Below are positions 15,871-22,244 of a stretch of 27,204 nt of DNA, in pieces; positions within the stretch are counted from its first letter, which is position 1; every line of letters begins with the position of its first letter. Source of the DNA: Clostridiaceae bacterium UBA4839 (lineage in GTDB: Bacteria; Bacillota; Clostridia; Clostridiales; Caloramatoraceae); contig DHEX01000144.1 of the NCBI GenBank assembly GCA_002400085.1, positions 3,627 through 30,830 on the forward strand, written 5' to 3'. Made by a program: the position numbers and the translations under genes. The notes below the pieces were generated by a model, which saw nothing but the letters and a program-made list of their open reading frames with translations, searched no databases and was not told the origin of the DNA.

Positions 15871-15899
15871 AGTATAGCATCACTATTTTATGTTTACAA
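15871..15899 (-). promoter_or_regulatory. Promoter of the small RHH gene
   Basis: Minus-strand TTGTAA (15894-15899), 17-nt spacer, TATACT (15871-15876) with an extended TG before the -10. Confidence 0.6.
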
Positions 15900-15989
15900 A
15901 AATAACCATAATCAATAATAATTATTATTTAAAGCGATTTTTTGATACTCTACCCAAAAGACCCCAGAGCATTTCCCACAGCAAATAGA

Positions 15990-16169
15990 GTGTAGTTTGG
16001 GGCAAGAAAAAAGCACTAAATCCAGAAGGGAATTGTCAAGGGCGGTTTAAATTATTTTCTTTTCCTACAACTCTACTTAATAGAAAAAGAAAATAATTTA
16101 AATCGGGCGTAGCCTTTACCCTTTACAAGGAATGAATGGATAGTATAATCCGTCCCTGCCCAAACACAC
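15990..16169. other. Folded non-coding element with nested inverted repeats
   Basis: The outer arms GTGTAGTTTGGGGCA (15990-16004) and TGCCCAAACACAC (16157-16169) are near-complementary. Inside is a perfect 18-bp inverted repeat, TTTAAATTATTTTCTTTT (16046-16063) with its complement at 16085-16102. The element is richer in G and C than its surroundings and has no ORF. It may be a replication or transfer origin, or a structured RNA. The rest of 15804-16307 is AT-rich without features beyond the promoters listed. Confidence 0.5.
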
Positions 16170-16230
16170 CTTTAAATATCCATAAAATTCTTATACGTTT
16201 TTAAAATTTATAATAAATCCCAAAATTGCT

Positions 16231-16259
16231 TTGAATAATTGCTATTTTTATAATATAAT
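16231..16259 (+). promoter_or_regulatory. Promoter of the Spo0E-like gene
   Basis: TTGAAT (16231-16236), 17-nt spacer, TATAAT (16254-16259), about 48 nt upstream of the start codon. Confidence 0.6.
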
Positions 16260-16307
16260 ATCTAAGTTATTGTAAATTAATAATAAATTAGTAAGGATGT
16301 AACTTAA

Positions 16308-16490
16308 ATGAAAGAAATGTTAGAAAAAGTAAGAGATAAATTAAATTTCATGTTAGATTCAAACAAATTTACTGATGAGGAAATATTGGCTGTAAGTCAA
16401 GAACTGGACAGGCTTATTCTCACCTATTACGAACTTAATTCATTAAACCTTCCTGAAAACTCACCAAAACTTAAGGAAAATAAAACTTAA
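16308..16490 (+). CDS. Spo0E-family aspartyl-phosphate phosphatase
   Basis: 60 residues with the Spo0E-family signature: two short helices with VSQELDRLILTYYELN (S-Q-E-L-D core near residue 28-32). In Bacillus, such proteins dephosphorylate Spo0A~P and restrain sporulation; clostridial homologues are known but less studied. AAGGATGTAA precedes the ATG. A strong terminator overlaps the stop codon, so it is a separate unit from the agrD-like gene that follows. On a plasmid it could delay host sporulation. Confidence 0.82.
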   Translation: MKEMLEKVRDKLNFMLDSNKFTDEEILAVSQELDRLILTYYELNSLNLPENSPKLKENKT

Positions 16491-16513
16491 TTTTCTTAAG
16501 TTTTATTTTTTTG
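16477..16513 (+). terminator. Intrinsic terminator of the Spo0E-like gene
   Basis: 14-bp perfect stem, AAAATAAAACTTAA / TTAAGTTTTATTTT, with a TTTTC loop and a run of T residues. It overlaps the end of the coding sequence. Confidence 0.85.
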
Positions 16514-16586
16514 TAAAATATAGCAGGAAAATTAAATATATTGTAGAATTTATAAGTTAAAACGTTTTAGTTAGGAGGATATAAAA

Positions 16587-16730
16587 ATGAAATTTTTAAA
16601 AACCACTTTATTAAACAAAAGTATTAAAATAGTAGGTTTTTTAGCATTATTTTTATCACCAATATTTATTCATACAACATGTACATTGGCTGGTCACCAA
16701 CCAAAATGTCCTAACGAACTCTTAAAATAA
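16587..16730 (+). CDS. agrD: AgrD-type cyclic autoinducing peptide precursor
   Basis: 47 residues, too short for ordinary gene calling, with an excellent TAGGAGGAT site. An amphipathic/hydrophobic leader (MKFLKTTLLNKSIKIVGFLA) is followed by TTCTLAG and the tail HQPKCPNELLK. The tail HQPxxPxxL is the conserved C-terminal recognition segment of clostridial AgrD precursors; in Clostridium perfringens the precursor reads ...CLWFT-HQPEEP.... By that alignment the mature signal would be the five-residue thiolactone C32-T-L-A-G36. An unusual second cysteine (C41) lies in the tail. No agrB protease gene, needed for ring closure and export, is present in the window. A kinase gene follows directly. 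Confidence 0.82.
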   Translation: MKFLKTTLLNKSIKIVGFLALFLSPIFIHTTCTLAGHQPKCPNELLK

Positions 16731-16755
16731 AGCTTAAAAAAATCTAGTATTATAA

Positions 16756-16805
16756 ATGCTGTAATTAAGAATTTTTATACTTTTAAAAATTCTTAATTAC
16801 AGCAT
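16756..16805 (+). promoter_or_regulatory. 22-bp perfect hairpin between agrD and agrC
   Basis: Arms 16756-16777 and 16784-16805 are perfectly complementary with a 6-nt loop (TACTTT). No T-tract follows, so it is not a typical terminator. It may be an RNase III-type processing or mRNA-stability element that uncouples peptide and kinase levels, or an attenuator. Confidence 0.6.
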
Positions 16806-16838
16806 CTCTAGGGATTTTAAAGACAAAGGGGAATTCAT

Positions 16839-18158
16839 ATGGATATATTTATAAGAGAAATAGTTGTAGATATTATAGAAGCATTATTGCTTTTAGGAGT
16901 TTTTGAAGCACTATATAATGAAAAAAGATTTATAATACAGAATAAAATAAGCTCAATTTTATTCTTAATATTATTTATTTTTGTAACTTATAATACTTCA
17001 TTTCATGTGTCACTAACTTATCATTCTATGATTCTTATAGTGTTTGACATTTTATTACTTGCTTGTATCACCAAAATAAGACTTTTCGATTCTACAGTTA
17101 TAGTCTGCTTATTTTTTACAATACTTTTAATTTCAGAAACATTCATTGAAATTATTGAAATGCTTATCTTTAACATAAATTTGAAACAAATTATTCTAAT
17201 TCCTAAATACTTTTGGATTATGTTAGTAGTTTCAAAAATATTGCAGATATTTATTGTAGTAATGATTTTTAAATTCAATTCATATTTTACTAAACTTAGA
17301 TTATTTGAAAAAGAGGGAGCTATCTTCGCTAATTTAATAATTGAATTAGGTGTGTTTACTCTATTTATATTTTGTGTTAACTACGGTATTTTTCATATAA
17401 AAAATATCCAAACCTATAATTTTATTATTTTTATTATTTATTTTATATTTTTAATAGCAAAATTTATGAGCTTAAAAGAAAGGCAACTAGCTGTAAATAT
17501 AAGTATAAATTATAAAATCCAAGAGCAGCATATTAAACACATGGAAGAAATAATTAGTATAATTAGGCAGGAAAAACATGATTTTGCCAACCATATTAAT
17601 GTTATACAGGGATTATGTCTGTTAAATAAACCTGATACCGTAGAAACGATAGACAAGTATGTACGAGGAATTTCAGATACAATACATTCATCATTTAGGC
17701 ACTTAGATACAGGAAATGATTACATAGATGGACTGTTATCCATAAAAAATAACTATGCAGTAAAGAACAACATAGATTTCAAAGTAATGATTAATGAACC
17801 TTTTAGTTTGTTAAAAATTAGACAGGATGAATTAATAAGTATCATAAGTAATCTTATAGATAATGCCTTTGAATCATTTCAACTTACATCAAATATTGAG
17901 CATAAAGAAATATCTATTGCTACATTTAAAGAAAATGAAAACTTTTGTATTGAGATAGCTGACAATGGAGATGTTATTCCTGAAAATATAATAGAAAAAG
18001 TCTTTAATAAAGGTTTTTCTACAAAAACTAAACAAAATGATAATCATGGTTTTGGACTGTATATTACTAAACAATTAGTCAAGAAAAATAATGGGACTAT
18101 CTCTGTAGAGAGTGTTCCAGAAAAAACTCAATTTACAATAAAATTTAAAATGGAATAG
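16839..18158 (+). CDS. agrC: AgrC-type sensor histidine kinase
   Basis: 439 residues. The N-terminal ~215 residues hold about six to seven membrane segments. A dimerisation helix with RQEKHDFANHINVIQG follows; H247 is the phosphoacceptor in the H-D-F-x-N-H context typical of the AgrC class. The GHKL ATPase domain has the N box SNLIDNAFES (~337-346), the G1 box ADNGD (~374-378) and the G2 box HGFGLYI (~403-409). All catalytic marks are present. It lies 108 nt after the agrD-like gene. No response regulator follows, so its target is unknown: a chromosomal regulator (AgrA-like, or Spo0A as for clostridial orphan kinases) is an inference from context. Confidence 0.9.
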   Translation: MDIFIREIVVDIIEALLLLGVFEALYNEKRFIIQNKISSILFLILFIFVTYNTSFHVSLTYHSMILIVFDILLLACITKIRLFDSTVIVCLFFTILLISETFIEIIEMLIFNINLKQIILIPKYFWIMLVVSKILQIFIVVMIFKFNSYFTKLRLFEKEGAIFANLIIELGVFTLFIFCVNYGIFHIKNIQTYNFIIFIIYFIFLIAKFMSLKERQLAVNISINYKIQEQHIKHMEEIISIIRQEKHDFANHINVIQGLCLLNKPDTVETIDKYVRGISDTIHSSFRHLDTGNDYIDGLLSIKNNYAVKNNIDFKVMINEPFSLLKIRQDELISIISNLIDNAFESFQLTSNIEHKEISIATFKENENFCIEIADNGDVIPENIIEKVFNKGFSTKTKQNDNHGFGLYITKQLVKKNNGTISVESVPEKTQFTIKFKME

Positions 18159-18198
18159 ATATATAAAGTCCTTACATAGAAAAGTAACTAAAATATGG

Positions 18199-18204
18199 TA
18201 TAAT
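18199..18204 (+). promoter_or_regulatory. Extended -10 promoter of the small toxin-like gene
   Basis: TGgTATAAT, with TATAAT at 18199-18204. No good -35 lies at 17 nt, which the TG extension can offset. Transcription would begin about 100 nt before the coding start, giving a long structured leader. Confidence 0.5.
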
Positions 18205-18235
18205 ATTATCAAGAGAATAAAAATGTTTTTAGTTA

Positions 18236-18303
18236 GTCACCTCCTAGAATTTATCTCTTACAAAAGGGGTCGTTGCGGTTAATCTGACAGCAGAGGAGGT
18301 GAC
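18236..18303 (+). promoter_or_regulatory. Shine-Dalgarno-sequestering inverted repeat
   Basis: GTCACCTCC (18236-18244) is the exact complement of GGAGGTGAC (18295-18303), which contains the ribosome binding site of the small gene. Pairing in the mRNA would block translation. The leader between the arms contains CGTTGCGGTT (18271-18280), which can also pair with AACCACAACG (18541-18550) past the gene (9 of 10 pairs). Confidence 0.75.
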
Positions 18304-18306
18304 AAT

Positions 18307-18486
18307 ATGAGTGATTCTGTGATTATAGTAATATCTATATGTATTACATCATCATGCCTAACAGCTATGGTGATTGTAGGAACATATTTTAAAGATAAGC
18401 TTGAAATTAAAGGTAAGTCTTCAGTTCATAAGTTAACTGAAAATGAAATTTCTATAACTGCTGAAGAAAAAAACTCAAAAAAGTAA
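18307..18486 (+). CDS. Small single-membrane-span protein, candidate type I toxin
   Basis: 59 residues. A short N-terminus, one hydrophobic span (about residues 5-27, VIIVISICITSSCLTAMVIV) and a charged tail rich in Lys, Glu and Ser. This is the shape of TxpA/Fst/BsrG-type toxins and of holin-like small proteins. The GGAGG site 7 nt upstream is ideal but is locked by a 9-bp inverted repeat. A convergent promoter downstream on the minus strand would make an RNA overlapping the message 3' end. I recognise no specific family. It may instead be a small regulatory membrane peptide. Confidence 0.6.
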   Translation: MSDSVIIVISICITSSCLTAMVIVGTYFKDKLEIKGKSSVHKLTENEISITAEEKNSKK

Positions 18487-18559
18487 AAATGCACCCATTC
18501 GACTAAGTGCATTTCCAAACTTCAAACATTATTAACATAAAACCACAACGGCTTCTTTT
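18480..18559 (-). ncRNA. Putative antisense RNA of the toxin-like gene
   Basis: A minus-strand extended -10, TGaTATAAT, lies at 18566-18571 with TTAACA/TTTAAC near the -35 position. Transcription from about 18559 would run toward the small gene and stop at the hairpin AAATGCAC / GTGCATTT (18487-18514), which on this strand is followed by TTTACTTTTTTG. The ~80-nt RNA would overlap the 3' end of the small-gene message, as RatA does for TxpA. The RNA ends are predictions. Confidence 0.5.
18487..18514. terminator. Shared hairpin at the 3' ends of the two convergent RNAs
   Basis: 8-bp stem AAATGCAC / GTGCATTT, 12-nt loop, directly after the stop codon of the small gene. A T-rich tail is present only on the minus side. 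From 18600 to 18750 I see only AT-rich DNA and a weak GATG...CATC dyad. Confidence 0.6.
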
Positions 18560-18751
18560 AAATATATTATATCACAATTACATTAATGTTAAACACAAAA
18601 CGAAAATTAAAAAATACTACTTATAATTCGTGTTTTTTAAAAATATATAATTATATAAAGTTGGATGAAGCTCTGCATCAGTACGTTATGTAATAAAAAT
18701 ACTCATTTTTCCCGAACATACCATTAATTATTTATTTCACTTAAACTTAAA

Positions 18752-18785
18752 AAAGACTAAGTATGATTAATCATACTTAGTCTTT
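18752..18785. terminator. 34-bp perfect palindrome, terminator of the RepL-like unit
   Basis: The sequence is exactly self-complementary over 34 bp (half-site AAAGACTAAGTATGATT). It lies about 45 nt past the RepL-like stop codon on the minus strand and begins and ends with A3/T3 runs. It is probably a bidirectional terminator. Confidence 0.65.
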
Positions 18786-18829
18786 GTAATTATTCACCAA
18801 ATTTTTTCACTAAAGACAGATACTTGCTG

Positions 18830-19099
18830 TTAAGCAAGTTTAATTTCATAGGTTCCGTTGATTATTCGTATTAAAAATTTAGCATTTTGTAAGGTTTTTA
18901 CGGTTCTTGCTACTGTTTGACTACCAACATTACATTTTTGGGAAATCTCTTTTTGTGTCATAATTATTAGATTCTCTTTATTGCGATTTTCTATTAAAAA
19001 CTTTAATACTTTAATCTTTTGATTGCCTTTAAGGTTAATTGATTGTATTATATGCTCTACCAATGCCTCATCAGATATCATACATTCTAAATTTTCCAT
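18830..19099 (-). CDS. RepL-like winged-helix protein, N-terminally short
   Basis: 89 residues. The segment IQSINLKGNQKIKVLKFLIE plus NRNKENLIIMTQKEISQKCN and SQTVARTVKTLQ closely follows the winged-helix core of RepL-type replication proteins of small Gram-positive plasmids (GNQKIKVL..LLENRN..NLIIGTQ.EIA). Full RepL proteins are ~150-200 residues with another ~50 residues at the front and a longer end, so this may be only the DNA-binding part: a remnant, a copy-control factor or a minimal Rep. AAGGGGGAATAGT precedes the ATG. The stop lies within a small dyad, ACTTGCT / AGCAAGT. Confidence 0.72.
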   Translation of the reverse strand: MENLECMISDEALVEHIIQSINLKGNQKIKVLKFLIENRNKENLIIMTQKEISQKCNVGSQTVARTVKTLQNAKFLIRIINGTYEIKLA

Positions 19100-19100
19100 A

Positions 19101-19223
19101 CTATTCCCCCTTGCTAAGTAGGCTTATAACTTCGTTAGTTTCAATCTCTCCAGTTTTAAATTTCTGATATGTGTTATATAATCGTCTGCTTTCCTGTGGA
19201 TTTATATATCTTAAGCTTATCAT
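19101..19223 (-). CDS. Small ORF upstream of the RepL-like gene
   Basis: 40 residues starting MISLRYINPQESRRLYNTYQ, charged and helical, with no family recognised. Its stop codon lies 1 nt before the RepL-like start, so it may be translated as a leader coupled to it. GGAGGT lies too far upstream of the ATG (about 24 nt), and a TTG start 12 nt upstream is possible. Support is therefore moderate. Confidence 0.4.
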   Translation of the reverse strand: MISLRYINPQESRRLYNTYQKFKTGEIETNEVISLLSKGE

Positions 19224-19426
19224 TTTTTTATACAATAATCTTTTTATTTACCTCCAATCTATTAAATACCCTTAACCTTAACAAGGTATAAAAGCTACTA
19301 GCAATGAACAACTTATCTGTTCGTCTTATATAAAGCTCATATAGTCCATATAAGACCTCTTTCTATTTTAAAGAATATTATTACTATAGCTTAAATGACT
19401 TCTATGTGCCTTTAAAATTAAAATAA

Positions 19427-19450
19427 CAGATGATTAATTAAAATCATCTG
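19427..19450 (-). terminator. Terminator of the lipoprotein gene
   Basis: 9-bp inverted repeat CAGATGATT / AATCATCTG, with TTATTTTAATTTT following on the minus strand, directly after the stop codon at 19451. Confidence 0.7.
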
Positions 19451-20086
19451 CTATTTTGTAATCTCTATATCTAATTCACTGGTTCTAGTATTTCCGTCAC
19501 TGTCTATAACCTCATAAATTAAAGTTTGTTTGCCTAATTTAGTTAAAACCTCACTATTTTTTAGTTTTACTTTATTTGTTATATCTCCGTCTTCATCATC
19601 TGTTGCTGTTACTGTTGCACCTTTTATTGGATTAAACAAGTTAAACTTAGTTGACATAGAATATTTAGGAAGTTCCATAGAAATAAGATGCTCTATATTT
19701 ATATATGGAATTTCTCCTATTTCAATTTTATCATTATCATATTGCGTGCTACCAAGCAGTTTTTTATTATAGTTGTATAATTCTATATGATTATCACTTC
19801 CAATATCAAAATTTTCATGCAACTCTTTCCTAATATCCTTTATTAATTTAGGTGAATCTTTTCTATTAACATTTTTCTTTGTTCCAAATGTTATCTCTAC
19901 ACTTCCTTTATCTGTTTCAGTTGGCTCATCTATAGCATCAACCCTTACATAATATTGTTCAGAAAAAACCTTTTGAACATTTTCTTTTGTCAGTGGTAAT
20001 TTTCCATTACTATTATTACTACTCCTGCATCCGGCAAGCATGATTAACAATAAAAAACCTGTTATTAATAACATTATCCTTTTCAA
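19451..20086 (-). CDS. Lipoprotein with C-terminal Ig-like (DUF5011-type) domain
   Basis: 211 residues from a TTG start (AGGGATG upstream). An N-terminal signal peptide MKRIMLLITGFLLLIMLAGC contains a lipobox LAGC, so Cys20 should be lipidated and the protein anchored outside the membrane. The C-terminal ~65 residues match bacterial Ig-like repeats (PIKGATVTATDDEDGDITNK ... GKQTLIYEVIDSDGN). The middle part is unrecognised. It is last in the mobilisation unit after mobB. Surface adhesion, mating-pair contact or entry exclusion are conceivable but unsupported. Confidence 0.78.
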   Translation of the reverse strand: MKRIMLLITGFLLLIMLAGCRSSNNSNGKLPLTKENVQKVFSEQYYVRVDAIDEPTETDKGSVEITFGTKKNVNRKDSPKLIKDIRKELHENFDIGSDNHIELYNYNKKLLGSTQYDNDKIEIGEIPYINIEHLISMELPKYSMSTKFNLFNPIKGATVTATDDEDGDITNKVKLKNSEVLTKLGKQTLIYEVIDSDGNTRTSELDIEITK

Positions 20087-20125
20087 TTTTATTCATCCCT
20101 TTCCATTTTATCTTATATATCCATT

Positions 20126-20761
20126 TTACTTTCTAATCTTTATATACATCAATATTAAGATTACAGGACTTATAATGATGTATATATATATAAGCCAATC
20201 AATTATATGCTTTCGGTTATAATAACTCTTAAATCGTTTTTCAGAGCTTTCTTGAAGCTCTTTACACCTCTGTATGGTATCTGCGGTTTTTTCTGTTATA
20301 CGTGATGTATTACTTGTATAGGTGCTGTTAATTTTTTCTTCAAGTTCCTTGATAACCTTTTGGGAATTATCGCTCAATCTCGTAATCTGATGAATGGTTC
20401 TTAGATTTAGTTCGCTTAACTGTTGTTTTATTATTTTTGTCAAGTCTTTCAACTCTTGGCTTATTGCTTCTTTCAGTATTTTGTTGCTTTCCTCTAAGTT
20501 CTCTATCTTCTGATTTGCTAACTCCAGTAGCTCTTTCTGTTCTTGCTTTAACTTCTCGTATTTTTCGTTGTATTTCTCCAGTGACTTCATTACCAGACTG
20601 CTTTGATAATCCATCTCTTTTATTTTTGAAATGTTCTCCAACTGTTGTGATATATTTTTGAGTTCTTCTTCTGATTGCTTCTCCTTCTGTTCCTCTTCCG
20701 ATTGTATCTGTTTTTGTTCCTCCAGTTCCTCGAAGTCTTTCTCCATTTCTGATAAATTCAT
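20126..20761 (-). CDS. mobB: MobB-like coiled-coil membrane protein, overlapping mobA
   Basis: 211 residues: a long Glu/Gln/Lys coiled coil over most of its length, then a C-terminal membrane span (LIYIYIIISPVILILMYIKI). AAGGAGG lies 10 nt before the ATG. The first 395 nt overlap the 3' part of the relaxase gene in another frame on the same strand. The same nested arrangement is known for mobA/mobB of staphylococcal plasmids such as pC221, where MobB aids mobilisation. The clean ORF, ribosome site and TM support translation. Confidence 0.78.
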   Translation of the reverse strand: MNLSEMEKDFEELEEQKQIQSEEEQKEKQSEEELKNISQQLENISKIKEMDYQSSLVMKSLEKYNEKYEKLKQEQKELLELANQKIENLEESNKILKEAISQELKDLTKIIKQQLSELNLRTIHQITRLSDNSQKVIKELEEKINSTYTSNTSRITEKTADTIQRCKELQESSEKRFKSYYNRKHIIDWLIYIYIIISPVILILMYIKIRK

Positions 20762-21515
20762 TTAACATTCCCTCCTTGGTGAACTTTATATTTTTAAATG
20801 TTTTTGCCAGATTACTACTCCTAATTTTTTTACCTTCCGGTGTTATAAAAGTTATATTTTTTCTTGTATCAATCCAATTAACTTTATATTTTTTTTGCTC
20901 CATAAGTTTTATAAATTCTTCTTTACTTGTTGACTTTTTTAGTGTCATATTTACACTATGCCATAAATCAATTATATAGCTTTTATATTTACCTTGAAGA
21001 CTTTTCTCTATAGCTTTATATTTCTTAGAATTAAAAGATGTTAAAACATCTTTTTCAGATTTTGTAATAGACAGTCCTTCTCTTTCACAAATTTCATCAT
21101 TAATCTTTTTCATTTCTTTTAAATCATTTTTACTTTGTTGAAATTTACGACCATTTTTAAAGTTTACACTGTTAACTATAAAATGATTGTGTACATGTTT
21201 TTTATCTGTATGGGTAACTATAAAAACCTCATATCCTTTGAATATTTTTTCTGCCAATTCCCTGCCTATTTGAATTGCTTTACTTGGATTAATTTTATCC
21301 TTTGGATTAAAACTCTGTACGAAATGTTTATATTGTCTTCCCGATTTTTTATTATATAGTTTTTTAGTAAAATTCATTTCTTCAATTACTAAGTTTGGAT
21401 TATTTGAACAGTTCAATCCTAACATTAATTTTTCTGTAGTTTTTTTATCATTAGACACATAATTTACAATTCCTCTTATAGAATTTTTTGAATTAACTGC
21501 CTTAATAATCGCCAC
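20367..21515 (-). CDS. mobA: MOBP-type relaxase (intact)
   Basis: 382 residues from a GTG start (AAAGGAG about 12 nt upstream). The N-terminal relaxase domain is intact: catalytic Tyr19 in GIVNYVSNDKKT, and the HUH metal motif VTHTDKKHVHNHFIVNSV with H107, H109 and H111. GYEVFIVTHTD precedes it as in the PF03432 family. The C-terminal ~130 residues are Arg/Lys/Thr-rich and low in hydrophobics, the part that overlaps mobB. It would nick at the oriT-like repeat upstream (22245-22312) and remain attached to the strand for delivery by the VirD4 system. It overlaps mobC by 40 nt. Confidence 0.92.
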   Translation of the reverse strand: MAIIKAVNSKNSIRGIVNYVSNDKKTTEKLMLGLNCSNNPNLVIEEMNFTKKLYNKKSGRQYKHFVQSFNPKDKINPSKAIQIGRELAEKIFKGYEVFIVTHTDKKHVHNHFIVNSVNFKNGRKFQQSKNDLKEMKKINDEICEREGLSITKSEKDVLTSFNSKKYKAIEKSLQGKYKSYIIDLWHSVNMTLKKSTSKEEFIKLMEQKKYKVNWIDTRKNITFITPEGKKIRSSNLAKTFKNIKFTKEGMLNEFIRNGERLRGTGGTKTDTIGRGTEGEAIRRRTQKYITTVGEHFKNKRDGLSKQSGNEVTGEIQRKIREVKARTERATGVSKSEDRELRGKQQNTERSNKPRVERLDKNNKTTVKRTKSKNHSSDYEIER

Positions 21516-21787
21516 GTTTCTTCTAACTCCTTTTCTAATTTTTCAGTATTTAAATTTAATTCACCTTGATTAACTGCTCTGGCTAACTGATTTAAATTTA
21601 CTCCCTGTCTTTTCAATTCTACAAATATTTTTTGTAAATCATCTATAACAAATATTTTTTTTTCTAATGCACATTTTAATAAAAAATCATTTTGTTTTAG
21701 CTTTGATTCTTCAACTTTCTTTTTTATCAGATTAAACTCTTTTTCTGTTGCCCAAAATTTAATTTGTTTATCTTTGATTCTTCCCAT
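21476..21787 (-). CDS. mobC: MobC-like relaxosome accessory protein
   Basis: 103 residues: a ribbon-helix-helix start (KDKQIKFWATEKEFNLIKKK) and the MobC hallmark LKRQGVNLNQLARAVNQGE near residues 68-87. MobC proteins bind oriT and help the relaxase open DNA. GGGTGA precedes the ATG. It overlaps the HNH gene by 20 nt and mobA by 40 nt, so the unit is tightly coupled. Confidence 0.88.
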   Translation of the reverse strand: MGRIKDKQIKFWATEKEFNLIKKKVEESKLKQNDFLLKCALEKKIFVIDDLQKIFVELKRQGVNLNQLARAVNQGELNLNTEKLEKELEETWRLLRQLIQKIL

Positions 21788-22187
21788 TATTATTCACCCA
21801 CTTTTCAATAAGCATATTACATATAGAATGTACTGGAGCTACTCTTTTTGCACATTCATTAAAAGCTAAAATATCTTCATTAAAACACTTCTCGCAATCT
21901 GGAACTTTCAGAACTTTATTGGGTCTTTTCTCAGTTGGATTTGGAATTTCTATATAAGTTTCATTTACACATTGGTGAGCATAATCAATATGATGTAACA
22001 AAAATCTTTCTTTCAATATTCTTTTATGACACCACTGACATATAGAACCGTATTTTTTTAACATATACTTTTTCATGAAAGGATTTCTTTGCATACGTTT
22101 TGTGTAAAGTTTCCATTTTACTAATTCAAACTTCCCACTTAATTCTATTTCTTTTGAATCATTTTTTGTAATCAATTTTATATTCAT
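21768..22187 (-). CDS. HNH-type putative nuclease in the mobilisation operon
   Basis: 139 residues. The zinc/HNH marks are ICQWCHKRI (CxxC, residues ~50-53), FLLHHIDYAH (~66-75) and CEKCFNEDILAF (~101-112), followed by APVHSICNMLIEK. This is the order expected of a cysteine-containing HNH fold. GAGGTGA lies before the ATG. It is first in the unit hnh-mobC-mobA-mobB and overlaps mobC. An HNH gene in that position is not part of the classical mob set. It could process DNA in the recipient, attack competing DNA, or be a regulator. Activity is not proven by sequence alone. Confidence 0.72.
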   Translation of the reverse strand: MNIKLITKNDSKEIELSGKFELVKWKLYTKRMQRNPFMKKYMLKKYGSICQWCHKRILKERFLLHHIDYAHQCVNETYIEIPNPTEKRPNKVLKVPDCEKCFNEDILAFNECAKRVAPVHSICNMLIEKWVNNNGKNQR

Positions 22188-22244
22188 AAGTCACCTCATT
22201 ATAAAAATTTTAATTTATTAAAATTTCCCAAGGGGGGTAATTGA

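Noticed and set aside
18822..18839. ACTTGCT-gtta-AGCAAGT dyad as terminator
   Set aside because: It spans the RepL-like stop codon and has no T-tract; the 34-bp palindrome beyond is the better terminator.
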